Source of the DNA: an uncultured Oscillospiraceae bacterium
Lineage (GTDB): Bacteria; Bacillota; Clostridia; Oscillospirales; Oscillospiraceae
Assembly: GCA_934573735.1 (NCBI GenBank)
Contig: CAKTMC010000002.1
Location: 118,914 to 182,913 of the forward strand
Reading direction: 5' to 3'
Length of the DNA: 64,000 bases
The notes beneath the pieces are model-generated. The model worked only from the letters and a program-made list of their open reading frames with translations. It was not told where the DNA came from and searched no databases. Numbering within the stretch: position 1 is the first letter of the stretch; each line of letters begins with the position of its first letter. This document shows, one piece after another, positions 48,983 to 57,061 of this stretch. Both the position numbers and the translations under genes were made by a program.

Positions 48983-50506
48983 ATGTACGGAACCTTCTGG
49001 GCGCTCCTGCCGCCGATCATTGCAATCGTCCTCGCACTCATCACCAAGGAAGCCTATTCCTCACTGTTCATCGGCGTTATTATCGGCGCGATGTTCTATT
49101 CTGACTTCTCTCCCATCGGAACGCTTGACACCGCGCTCAATGACGGCTTTATCGCCGCCATCTCCGACAATGCCGGTATCTTCCTGTTCCTTGTTTTACT
49201 CGGCATCATCGTGGCGCTGGTCAATATGTCCGGCGGCTCGGCAGCCTTCGGACGCTGGGCGGAGGCTCATATCAAGTCCCGCGTCGGCGCTATACTCGCA
49301 ACCTTCGTGCTCGGCGTCCTTATTTTCATCGACGACTACTTCAACTGCCTGACCGTCGGCTCCGTCATGCGTCCCGTGACGGACGGACACCGCGTCTCCC
49401 GCGCAAAGCTTGCCTATCTCATCGACGCGACCGCAGCCCCGATATGCATGATAGCCCCCATCTCGTCATGGGCGGCCGCCGTCTCCGGCGTTGCGGCAAA
49501 GCTCGACGCGGGCTACAGCGGCATTGAGCTTTTCATCAAGGCCATTCCCTATAACTTCTACTCCCTGCTGACCTTCGTTTTCGTCATCGCCCTGACCCTT
49601 ATGCGCTTTGACTTCGGCTCCATGCGTATTCAGGAGATGAGCGCACAGCTCAACGGCGACCTCGGCGGCATAGAGGGCAGCGAGGAGGAGGCGGCAAACC
49701 CCAAGGGCCGCGTTATCGACCTCGTGCTCCCCGTGCTCGTCCTGATAATCACCTGCACCATAGGCATGCTCTACATAGGCGGCTTCTTCGGCGCTGATCC
49801 CTCCGGCAGCACCGAATTTGCGGGCGACTTCATCGGCGCCTTCGGCAACACCGACGCTTTCGTCGGTCTGCCCTGGGGCGGCATAATCTCCCTCGTTCTC
49901 ATCGTTATCTACCTTGTCGCGCGCGGTGTCATCAGCTTCAAGGACGCGATGTCCTGCGTTCCCAAGGGCTTCATCGCCATGGTTCCCCCGATCATCATTC
50001 TGACCCTCGCAGTCTCCCTCAAGACCATGACCAGCAATCTCGGCGCGGCGGAATTCGTCCGTGACCTCATGTACGGCGCTTCCAGCGGACTTTACAGCCT
50101 GCTGCCCGCGGTCATCTTCGTCGTGGCCTGCATCCTCGCCTTCGCATCCGGCACCTCCTGGGGCACCTTCGGCATCCTCATCCCCATCACGACCGCGATA
50201 TTCCCCACCTCCAGCGAGCTGCTGATAATCGGCATCTCCGCCTGCTGCGCGGGCGCTGTCTGCGGCGACCACTGCTCCCCCATCTCCGACACGACCATCA
50301 TGGCCTCTGCCGGTGCGCAGGTCGATCACCTCACGCATGTCTCCACCCAGCTCCCCTACGTCATCACCGTCGCGGCGGTCAGCTTTGTGACCTATATCGT
50401 CGCAGGCTTTGTCCAGAACGCACTCATCTGCATCGCCGTCGGCGCGGTGCTCACGGTAGCGACGCTGTTCGTCATCCGCAGTATCGAAAACGGCAAGGCC
50501 GCATAA
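48983..50506 (+). CDS. NhaC-family transporter, predicted lysine permease (LysW-like)
   Basis: 507 residues, about 12 hydrophobic helices, Na+/H+ antiporter NhaC superfamily. The start is ATG 48983 behind SD GGAGG (8 bases); the frame upstream to 48968 precedes the SD. FIDDYFNCLTVGSVMRPVTD (about 116-135) is the family signature, with CSPISDTTIMASAGA near the end. Members of this superfamily placed under lysine riboswitches have been proposed as lysine transporters (LysW). The L-box in front of this gene gives the same context, so lysine is the predicted substrate rather than Na+/H+ exchange alone. Confidence 0.88.
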   Translation: MYGTFWALLPPIIAIVLALITKEAYSSLFIGVIIGAMFYSDFSPIGTLDTALNDGFIAAISDNAGIFLFLVLLGIIVALVNMSGGSAAFGRWAEAHIKSRVGAILATFVLGVLIFIDDYFNCLTVGSVMRPVTDGHRVSRAKLAYLIDATAAPICMIAPISSWAAAVSGVAAKLDAGYSGIELFIKAIPYNFYSLLTFVFVIALTLMRFDFGSMRIQEMSAQLNGDLGGIEGSEEEAANPKGRVIDLVLPVLVLIITCTIGMLYIGGFFGADPSGSTEFAGDFIGAFGNTDAFVGLPWGGIISLVLIVIYLVARGVISFKDAMSCVPKGFIAMVPPIIILTLAVSLKTMTSNLGAAEFVRDLMYGASSGLYSLLPAVIFVVACILAFASGTSWGTFGILIPITTAIFPTSSELLIIGISACCAGAVCGDHCSPISDTTIMASAGAQVDHLTHVSTQLPYVITVAAVSFVTYIVAGFVQNALICIAVGAVLTVATLFVIRSIENGKAA

Positions 50507-50540
50507 GGGCTGAATCCTACTATTCTACTATATAATAAAT

Positions 50541-50568
50541 ATACGGATATAACTATACGGATATAACT
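50541..50568 (+). repeat. Tandem 14-bp repeat
   Basis: ATACGGATATAACT occurs twice in direct succession between two transporter genes. Function not known; possibly polymerase slippage. Confidence 0.7.
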
Positions 50569-50579
50569 TTTACACAAAA

Positions 50580-50615
50580 AAACAGGCAGGAGAATCTGAA
50601 ATTTCCTGCCTGTTT
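50580..50615 (+). terminator. Terminator of the NhaC-family gene
   Basis: AAACAGGCAGGA / TCCTGCCTGTTT with a 12-base loop. Confidence 0.8.
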
Positions 50616-50671
50616 ATTATTGAAAAATGCCCGCGGATGCTGTACAATATCGCAGTTTGGAGATGAGATAT

Positions 50672-51967
50672 ATGAAAGCATTATTATCCCTTGCCATAGC
50701 AATGTTTGCCGGACTTATGATGACCCGGCTTCTGAAAAAATCACATCTGCCCGACGTGACGGCCTACCTCGTTGCGGGCGTTCTGATCGGCCCCTGCTTC
50801 ATCGGCGCGCTGGGCATCCCCGGCATCGGCTTTGAAAGCTACGAGGAGCTTGAGGGCGTCGGGCTTATATCCGACGTCGCGCTCGGCTTCATCGCCTTCT
50901 CAATAGGCAACGAGTTCCGCCTGTCGCAGCTCAAGGAGACCGGCAAGCAGGCGCTTGTTATTGGTATTTTGCAGGCCGTGACCGCGACGGTGCTGGTCGA
51001 TATCGCGCTTGTGATATTCCATTTTATCCGTCCCGATGTGCTGACCATTCCCGCAGCCATCACCCTCGGCGCCATCGCCGCCGCGACTGCTCCGGCCGCG
51101 ACGCTCATGGTCGTGCGCCAGTACAAGGCCAAGGGGCCGCTCACTGACCTCCTGCTGCCGATAGTCGCGCTGGACGACGCGGTCGGCCTCGTGCTGTTCG
51201 CAGTGTCCTTCGGCATCGCCAAGGCGCTGAGCAGCGGCGTTGTCGACCTCTACACCATCGTCGCAAACCCGATAATCGAGATTACCGCCTCCCTGCTCCT
51301 CGGCGCAGTCGCGGGCTGGGTTATGACCCAGATCGAAAAGCTCTTTAACTCCAACACAAACCGCCTTGCCATAACCATAAGCTTTGTGTTCCTGACGGTC
51401 GCGCTGTCGATGATAAGCGTGAAGATCGGCCCCGTGACTCTGGGCTTCTCGTCGCTGCTGGTGTGCATGATGCTCGGCAGCGTGTTCTGCAACCTCTGCC
51501 CGCTCTCCGAAGAGATCATGGAGAACTCCGACCGCTGGACAGGCCCTCTCATGGTGCTGTTCTTCGTCATCTCCGGCGCAGAGCTGGAGCTGGGCGTATT
51601 CAAGGAGCTTGCCTCGGTGCTCGTCGGCATAATCTATATGCTTGCCCGCTCTGCCGGTAAGTATATCGGCGCGCGCGAATCCGCAAAGCTCATGCGCTGC
51701 GATAAGAACATCGTCGAATACCTCGGCATCACGCTGCTGCCGCAGGCCGGCGTCGCGCTGGGCATGTGTGTCACGGCGTCCTCCCTGCCTGAGGACGGCG
51801 CGCTGATACGAAATATCGTGCTGTTCGCCGTGCTCATTTATGAGCTTGTCGGCCCGATGCTTACAAAGTGGGCGCTGCAAAAGGCGGGCGACATCAAGCC
51901 TATGGGCGATGATGTCAGAAATCGCCGCGAACGTAAATTGGAACAGGCAAAAAATGTGCAGCATTGA
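50672..51967 (+). CDS. Cation:proton antiporter (CPA2, Kef/NapA-like)
   Basis: 431 residues, about 12-13 hydrophobic helices. The start is ATG 50672 with SD GGAG 9 bases upstream. The family blocks are LPDVTAYLVAGVLIGPCFIG (about 26-45), GFIAFSIGNEFRLSQLKETG (about 79-98) and PIVALDDAVGLVLFAVSFGI with the ion-binding aspartate pair (DD, about 172-173). There is no C-terminal RCK/TrkA domain, only a short basic tail. Probably a Na+(K+)/H+ antiporter for ion and pH balance; the cation is undetermined. Confidence 0.9.
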   Translation: MKALLSLAIAMFAGLMMTRLLKKSHLPDVTAYLVAGVLIGPCFIGALGIPGIGFESYEELEGVGLISDVALGFIAFSIGNEFRLSQLKETGKQALVIGILQAVTATVLVDIALVIFHFIRPDVLTIPAAITLGAIAAATAPAATLMVVRQYKAKGPLTDLLLPIVALDDAVGLVLFAVSFGIAKALSSGVVDLYTIVANPIIEITASLLLGAVAGWVMTQIEKLFNSNTNRLAITISFVFLTVALSMISVKIGPVTLGFSSLLVCMMLGSVFCNLCPLSEEIMENSDRWTGPLMVLFFVISGAELELGVFKELASVLVGIIYMLARSAGKYIGARESAKLMRCDKNIVEYLGITLLPQAGVALGMCVTASSLPEDGALIRNIVLFAVLIYELVGPMLTKWALQKAGDIKPMGDDVRNRRERKLEQAKNVQH

Positions 51968-52033
51968 CAAAAAATGCGCCGCAAGTGTTTTTCCTCTTGA
52001 AAATCCTTGAAGCTTGATATAAAATAGCCCTCG

Positions 52034-52070
52034 GTGCCGGGAGGCGGGTCAGCCGCTCCTCGGCACTATA
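52034..52070 (+). terminator. Hairpin after the antiporter gene
   Basis: GTGCCGGGAGGCGG / CCGCTCCTCGGCAC, with one A-C mismatch and two G-U pairs, followed by TATATTTT. A TATAAAAT string just upstream could also make it part of a short leader or small RNA. Confidence 0.6.
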
Positions 52071-52127
52071 TTTTGTGGTCAATTCGGTTACAGGCCGGTT
52101 AAAGTTTCAATATCTTGTGATTTACTC

Positions 52128-52156
52128 TTGACAAGAGCAGCATATGACTGTATTAT
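52128..52156 (+). promoter_or_regulatory. Predicted promoter of nrdG-nrdD
   Basis: TTGACA (52128-52133), 17-base spacer, TATTAT (52151-52156). Confidence 0.8.
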
Positions 52157-52196
52157 ACTGCATGGACTTAAGAATTGGGCGAAGGGAGGCCGCGTT

Positions 52197-52892
52197 ATGC
52201 TCATATCCGGACTGCAAAAGCTCACGCTGCTGGATTACCCCGGCAAGGTCGCATGTACCGTGTTCACGCCGGGCTGCAATCTCCGCTGCCCCTTCTGCCA
52301 CAACGCCCCTCTCGTGCTGCCGGAGCTTGTCGGGCAGGACACGGACGAAGAGCAGGCGCTGAGCTTCCTGAGGAAGCGTCAGGGCGTGCTGGACGGCGTT
52401 GCGATAACCGGCGGCGAGCCGCTGCTGCACAAGGATCTGCCGTCGTTTCTCGAAAAGGTTCGCGCGCTGGGCTTTATGATAAAGCTCGACACGAACGGCA
52501 CTTTCCCTGAGCGGCTGATGGACGTCGTCAGCGCAGGACTTGTCGACCGAGTGGCGATGGACATAAAAAATTCGCCGGAGCTTTACGCAAAGACCGTCGG
52601 GCTTGATACGCTCGACCTCGGCGCAATAGAACGCTCGAAGGAATTCCTGCTGGGCGGGACTGTGGATTACGAATTCCGCACGACCGTCGTCCGCGGGCTG
52701 CACACGCGCGAGAGTATCGTGGGCGCGGCGCAGTGGATAGCAGGCGCGAAGGAATATTATCTCCAGCAATTCAAGGACTCCGGCCAGATCATTGCGATAG
52801 ACGGCCTGAGCGCGTATGACGAGAAGGAAATGCACTCTCTTGCCGAGGCCGCGGCGCAGTATGTGCCGTCGGTGCAGGTGCGGGGAGTTTAA
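52197..52892 (+). CDS. nrdG: Anaerobic ribonucleotide reductase activating protein (radical SAM)
   Basis: Generates the glycyl radical on NrdD. The start is ATG 52197 behind SD GGGAGG (7 bases); upstream codons overlap the promoter. 231 residues. Radical-SAM CxxxCxxC is in FTPGCNLRCPFCHN (about 23-36), with GGEPLLHKDLPSFLEKV (the GGE block, about 68-84) and LDTNGTFPERL. The form with LTLLDYPGKVACTVFT at the N-terminus is the Clostridial/archaeal NrdG2 type. It is followed after 26 bp by nrdD, its substrate. Confidence 0.94.
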   Translation: MLISGLQKLTLLDYPGKVACTVFTPGCNLRCPFCHNAPLVLPELVGQDTDEEQALSFLRKRQGVLDGVAITGGEPLLHKDLPSFLEKVRALGFMIKLDTNGTFPERLMDVVSAGLVDRVAMDIKNSPELYAKTVGLDTLDLGAIERSKEFLLGGTVDYEFRTTVVRGLHTRESIVGAAQWIAGAKEYYLQQFKDSGQIIAIDGLSAYDEKEMHSLAEAAAQYVPSVQVRGV

Positions 52893-52918
52893 AGATACAA
52901 AGTATAGGAGGATAAGAT

Positions 52919-55288
52919 ATGTATCAGGTAATCAAGCGTGACGGAAAGATAGTTGATTTTGACATCAATAAGATAGCCGCCGCCATCAAAAAGGCGTTCG
53001 ATGCCACAGGCACCGACTACAACGACAGCATTATTGATTTTCTGGCGCTGAAGGTCTCCGCGGACTTTCTGCCCAAGATAAAGGACGGCCTTGTCGCGGT
53101 CGAGGACGTGCAGGACAGCGTTGAAGCAGTGCTCTCCCGCGGCGGCTACGAGGCGGTTGCGAAGTCTTACATACTCTACCGCAAGCAGCGCGAGAAACTG
53201 CGCAACATGAAGTCCACCTACCTTGACTACAAGGACACCGTGGACAAGTACCTCGGCGCACTCGACTGGCGCGTCAAGGAAAACTCCACCGTCACCTACT
53301 CCGTCGGCGGACTCATCCTCTCAAACTCCGGCGCCATCACCGCAAACTACTGGCTCAGCGAGGTCTATGACCAGGAGATAGCAAACGCGCACCGCAACTG
53401 CGACATTCATCTGCACGACCTGAGTATGCTCACCGGCTACTGCGCAGGCTGGAGCCTCAAGCAGCTCATTCAGCAGGGTCTCGGTATCCCGGGCAAGATA
53501 AACTCCTCCCCGGCAAGCCACCTCTCCACCCTCTGCAACCAGATGGTCAACTTCCTCGGCATCATGCAGAACGAGTGGGCGGGCGCCCAGGCATTCTCCT
53601 CCTTCGATACCTATCTCGCTCCCTTCGTCAAGGTCGATAATCTGACCCAGAAGGAGGTCAAGCAGTGCATACAGTCCTTCATCTTCGGCGTAAACACTCC
53701 GTCCCGCTGGGGTACGCAGGCTCCGTTCTCCAACATCACCCTCGACTGGACCGTCCCTGCTGACCTCAAGGATCAGCCCGCGATAGTCGGCGGCAAGGAG
53801 ATGGACTTCACCTACGGCGACTGCAAGAAGGAAATGGACATGGTCAACAAGGCCTTCATCGACATCATGATCGAGGGCGACGCAAACGGCCGCGGCTTCC
53901 AGTACCCGATCCCGACCTATTCCATCACCCGCGACTTTGACTGGTCTCCCACGGAGAACAACAAGCTTCTCTTTGAGATGACTGCAAAGTACGGCACCCC
54001 CTATTTCTCCAACTATATAAACTCCGACATGGAGCCGAGCGACGTGCGTTCCATGTGCTGCCGTCTCCGTCTCGACCTGCGTGAGCTGCGCAAGAAATCC
54101 GGCGGCTTCTTCGGCTCCGGCGAAAGCACCGGCTCCGTCGGCGTCGTCACGATAAATATGCCGCGCCTTGCCTATCTTGCCTCCGACGAGAAGGACTTCT
54201 ATGCGCGTCTCGATAAGATGATGGATCTCTCCGCGCGCTCCCTGAAGATAAAGCGCACCGTCATCACAAAGCTCCTTGACGCGGGGCTTTACCCCTACAC
54301 CAAGTATTATCTCGGCAGCTTTGACAATCACTTCTCCACCATCGGCCTTGTCGGCATGAACGAAGCCGGTCTCAACGCCAAGTGGATCCGCAAGGATATG
54401 ACCCATCCTGAGTGTCAGGAGTTTACAAAGCAGGTGCTTGACCATATGCGTGAGCGCCTGAGCGATTATCAGGAGCAGTACGGCGATCTGTATAACCTCG
54501 AAGCCACGCCCGCCGAGTCCACCTCCTACCGTCTCGCCAAGCACGACGTCGAGCTTTACCCCGACATCATCACGGCGGCCGAGCCGGGCGGAACCCCGTA
54601 CTACACCAACAGCTCTCACCTGCCTGTCGGCTTCACGGACGATATCTTCGCCGCGCTCGACATTCAGGACGATTTGCAGACCCGCTATACCTCCGGTACC
54701 GTGTTCCACGCCTTCCTCGGTGAGAAGCTCCCGAACTGGGAGGCGGCGGCAAATCTGGTGCGCAAGATAGCGGAGAACTATAAGCTCCCGTACTACACCC
54801 TCTCCCCGACCTATTCCGTCTGCAAGAACCACGGCTACCTGAGCGGCGAGCAGTTCAAGTGCCCCCACTGCGGTGAGGACACCGAGGTATACAGCCGCAT
54901 CACCGGCTACTACCGCCCCGTGCAGAACTGGAACGCAGGCAAGACGCAGGAGTACAAGGAGCGCCGCGAGTACAACATCGGTACCTCCAAGCTCACCCAT
55001 AACGGCCCCATTGAGCATGACGCGCCGAAGGCCGAGGAGCACCACGACGCCTCCCACGGCGGTGCGAGAGCGATCCTCTTCGCCACTCCCACCTGCCCTA
55101 ACTGCCGCATCGCCTGCTCGTATCTCGACAAGGCCGGCTTCAAGTACGAGAAGCTGATGGCCGACGAGAACGCAGAGCTGGCGCTGAGCTACGGCGTCAA
55201 GCAGGCTCCGACCCTGATAATCACCAACGGCACTGACTTTGAGAAGTATGCCGGTGTCCCCGCCATCAAGCAGTATCTTGCACAGTAA
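52919..55288 (+). CDS. nrdD: Anaerobic ribonucleoside-triphosphate reductase with fused redoxin domain
   Basis: Class III RNR reducing NTPs to dNTPs without oxygen. 789 residues. An N-terminal ATP-cone (MYQVIKRDGKIVDFDINKIA, 1-90), the barrel (radical-transfer Cys probably in SMCCRLRLDLRELRKKSGGF), a zinc site CKNHGYLSGEQFKCPHCGE, and the glycyl loop RITGYYRPVQNWNAGKTQEY (Gly about 662). After a His/Glu-rich linker (about 693-712), residues about 713-789 form a glutaredoxin/NrdH-like domain with CPNC. This suggests a formate-independent class III RNR that carries its own thiol reductant. trxB follows 69 bp later. Confidence 0.95.
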   Translation: MYQVIKRDGKIVDFDINKIAAAIKKAFDATGTDYNDSIIDFLALKVSADFLPKIKDGLVAVEDVQDSVEAVLSRGGYEAVAKSYILYRKQREKLRNMKSTYLDYKDTVDKYLGALDWRVKENSTVTYSVGGLILSNSGAITANYWLSEVYDQEIANAHRNCDIHLHDLSMLTGYCAGWSLKQLIQQGLGIPGKINSSPASHLSTLCNQMVNFLGIMQNEWAGAQAFSSFDTYLAPFVKVDNLTQKEVKQCIQSFIFGVNTPSRWGTQAPFSNITLDWTVPADLKDQPAIVGGKEMDFTYGDCKKEMDMVNKAFIDIMIEGDANGRGFQYPIPTYSITRDFDWSPTENNKLLFEMTAKYGTPYFSNYINSDMEPSDVRSMCCRLRLDLRELRKKSGGFFGSGESTGSVGVVTINMPRLAYLASDEKDFYARLDKMMDLSARSLKIKRTVITKLLDAGLYPYTKYYLGSFDNHFSTIGLVGMNEAGLNAKWIRKDMTHPECQEFTKQVLDHMRERLSDYQEQYGDLYNLEATPAESTSYRLAKHDVELYPDIITAAEPGGTPYYTNSSHLPVGFTDDIFAALDIQDDLQTRYTSGTVFHAFLGEKLPNWEAAANLVRKIAENYKLPYYTLSPTYSVCKNHGYLSGEQFKCPHCGEDTEVYSRITGYYRPVQNWNAGKTQEYKERREYNIGTSKLTHNGPIEHDAPKAEEHHDASHGGARAILFATPTCPNCRIACSYLDKAGFKYEKLMADENAELALSYGVKQAPTLIITNGTDFEKYAGVPAIKQYLAQ

Positions 55289-55302
55289 TTATTATAAACT
55301 TG

Positions 55303-55329
55303 ATAACCCCCGGTGTCCCCGGGGGTTAT
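55303..55329 (+). terminator. Hairpin between nrdD and trxB
   Basis: ATAACCCCCGG / CCCGGGGGTTAT around a 3-4 base loop with little T run; may only attenuate or stabilise mRNA. Confidence 0.55.
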
Positions 55330-55357
55330 TCGCCGTATATGACATAGGAGTATAAAT

Positions 55358-56263
55358 ATGTATGATATAATCGTTATCGGCGGCGGCCCCGCGGGGCTTA
55401 CCGCTGCGACATATGCCCGCCGCGCCGGGAAAACGGTGCTCGTGATAGAGAAGGCGGCCTTTGGAGGGCAGATTACATGGTCGCCCAAGGTCGAGAACTT
55501 CCCGACCATAATTTCCATAAGCGGCACGGAGCTTGGCGACAGGCTTTTGGAGCAGACGATGGAGCAGGGCGCGGAGGTCGAGCTGGAGGAAGTGACCGCC
55601 GTGGAGACGGACGGCGATGTAAAGCGTGTCCGCTGTGACTCGGGAGCCGAGTATGAGGCTAAGGCGATTATCATTGCGACCGGCGCAAAGCCCCGTATGC
55701 TCGGGCTTGAGCGCGAGGAGGAGCTTGTCGGCAGCGGCGTTGGCTTTTGCGCGGTCTGTGACGGCGCATTTTATAAGGGGCGTGACGTAGCGGTCAACGG
55801 CGGCGGCAACAGCGCGCTTCAGGACGCAATGCTTCTGAGCGAGACCTGCCGCCGTGTCTATCTTATCCACCGCCGCAGCAGCTTCCGGGGCGAGGAAAAG
55901 CTTGTCGAGGCACTGCGCCGCCGGGAAAACGTCGAGTTTATCCTTGAGTCCACGGTCGAGGAGCTGCTGGGCGATACGGAGCTTCGCGGTATCGCCGTGC
56001 GCCATCCGGGTGGCAGACGCGAAATAGAGTTGGACGGTCTGTTCGTCGCGGTAGGACATGAGCCGGATAACAAGATATTTGCGGAGCTCATGGAGCTTGA
56101 CGCTGCGGGCTATGCCGCCTCGGGCGAGGATTGCAGGACAAAGACCCCCGGCGTGTTCGTCGCGGGCGACTGCCGCCGCAAGGCCGTGCGCCAGCTTACG
56201 ACCGCAGTAGCCGACGGCTCTGCCGCCGCCCTCGCCGCCTGCGCATATATCGACGCAATGTGA
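55358..56263 (+). CDS. trxB: Thioredoxin reductase
   Basis: NADPH-dependent flavoenzyme reducing thioredoxin/glutaredoxin-type proteins. 301 residues. The FAD motif is IIVIGGGPAGLTAATYARRA (4-23), the redox-active pair is CAVCDGAFYKG (about 130-140), the NADPH site is VNGGGNSALQDAMLL, with Asn in place of the usual Val/GG context, and the C-terminal FAD block is GVFVAGDCRRKAVRQLTTAV. Its position after NrdD, which carries a redoxin domain, suggests it recycles that domain for dNTP synthesis as well as serving thioredoxin. Confidence 0.93.
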   Translation: MYDIIVIGGGPAGLTAATYARRAGKTVLVIEKAAFGGQITWSPKVENFPTIISISGTELGDRLLEQTMEQGAEVELEEVTAVETDGDVKRVRCDSGAEYEAKAIIIATGAKPRMLGLEREEELVGSGVGFCAVCDGAFYKGRDVAVNGGGNSALQDAMLLSETCRRVYLIHRRSSFRGEEKLVEALRRRENVEFILESTVEELLGDTELRGIAVRHPGGRREIELDGLFVAVGHEPDNKIFAELMELDAAGYAASGEDCRTKTPGVFVAGDCRRKAVRQLTTAVADGSAAALAACAYIDAM

Positions 56264-56300
56264 AAAATTATCGGCTTGACGCTCAGCCTAAAAGCCTGAA

Positions 56301-56332
56301 AAATCGGAGAACTGCCAGCAGTTCTCCGATTT
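56301..56332 (+). terminator. Terminator of trxB
   Basis: AAATCGGAGAACTG / CAGTTCTCCGATTT with a 4-base loop; A and T runs suit both converging genes. Confidence 0.88.
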
Positions 56333-56373
56333 ATAATATTCTTGTGTGAAAACGAATGGCGTTTCCGCTCTAC

Positions 56374-57057
56374 CTATCCCTTATTCAGCTTGCATAGACG
56401 GTTGCGCTCGGCGAGGAGAAGACTTGTCTTGCGGCAGAGACGCGAGACCTCGTCACTCTGATTGTCTGCGACCGCGCGTTGAAGCTCATCAATACAACGG
56501 CGAAGCTCGTCCTCCGCATTCCTTATCGACTCAGTGCTTACCGGGTCGCTGAAACGAAAATCCTCCGCAAGCTTATCAAGCTCCGGCTTGCAGCGCTCAT
56601 CACAGTTTATGGCGAGGTTTGCAAGCTGCGACTGAAACGCGCGCATGACGGACACCTGCTGCTTTGTGCGCTCATCCTGACGCTCGACCTCATCACGCAC
56701 ACTGTCCGCACCGACAAAGCCGATAAGCGCAGCGCACAGCAGCACGAGATACAGCACCGTCGGAACCCATACCGGGACCCATTTTGCCAGCGCCATGAAC
56801 AGCAGACTCAGCACGAGCTGCGCCGCAAGATACACAGCGCATATGCGCAGTATCGGGAAGCCGTAGAACTTTGAGCGCAGCTTACCGCGCATAGCCCTCG
56901 GCATGGTATATAGCTGAACGCCTATGGCGAGCACACCGAAGGCAAACGACAGCCAGAAGGCCGCCGTCCTCACGAACGGCACGACGAGCGCGATGACGCA
57001 GAACGCCACGAGCAGCGCCGCGAGCGATGTGTAGAAACGAATCATGTTCTTGGTCAT
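56374..57057 (-). CDS. Four-helix membrane protein with coiled-coil tail
   Basis: 227 residues, not firmly recognised; resembles XpaC/toxic-anion-associated or 5-bromo-4-chloroindolyl-phosphate-hydrolysis-type proteins only loosely. Four hydrophobic segments (about 9-27, 31-48, 68-88 and 92-114) are followed by a helical cytoplasmic part rich in Glu/Arg (about 118-227: VERQDERTKQQVSVMRAFQS and later ELRRCIDELQRAV). It starts 4 bp after the SPFH stop and is the last gene of the TIR cluster. No enzymatic motif seen. Confidence 0.75.
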   Translation of the reverse strand: MTKNMIRFYTSLAALLVAFCVIALVVPFVRTAAFWLSFAFGVLAIGVQLYTMPRAMRGKLRSKFYGFPILRICAVYLAAQLVLSLLFMALAKWVPVWVPTVLYLVLLCAALIGFVGADSVRDEVERQDERTKQQVSVMRAFQSQLANLAINCDERCKPELDKLAEDFRFSDPVSTESIRNAEDELRRCIDELQRAVADNQSDEVSRLCRKTSLLLAERNRLCKLNKG

Positions 57058-57061
57058 GACC

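Noticed and set aside
53321..55057. 578-residue minus-strand open frame
   Set aside because: Antisense of nrdD; no RBS or family motif.
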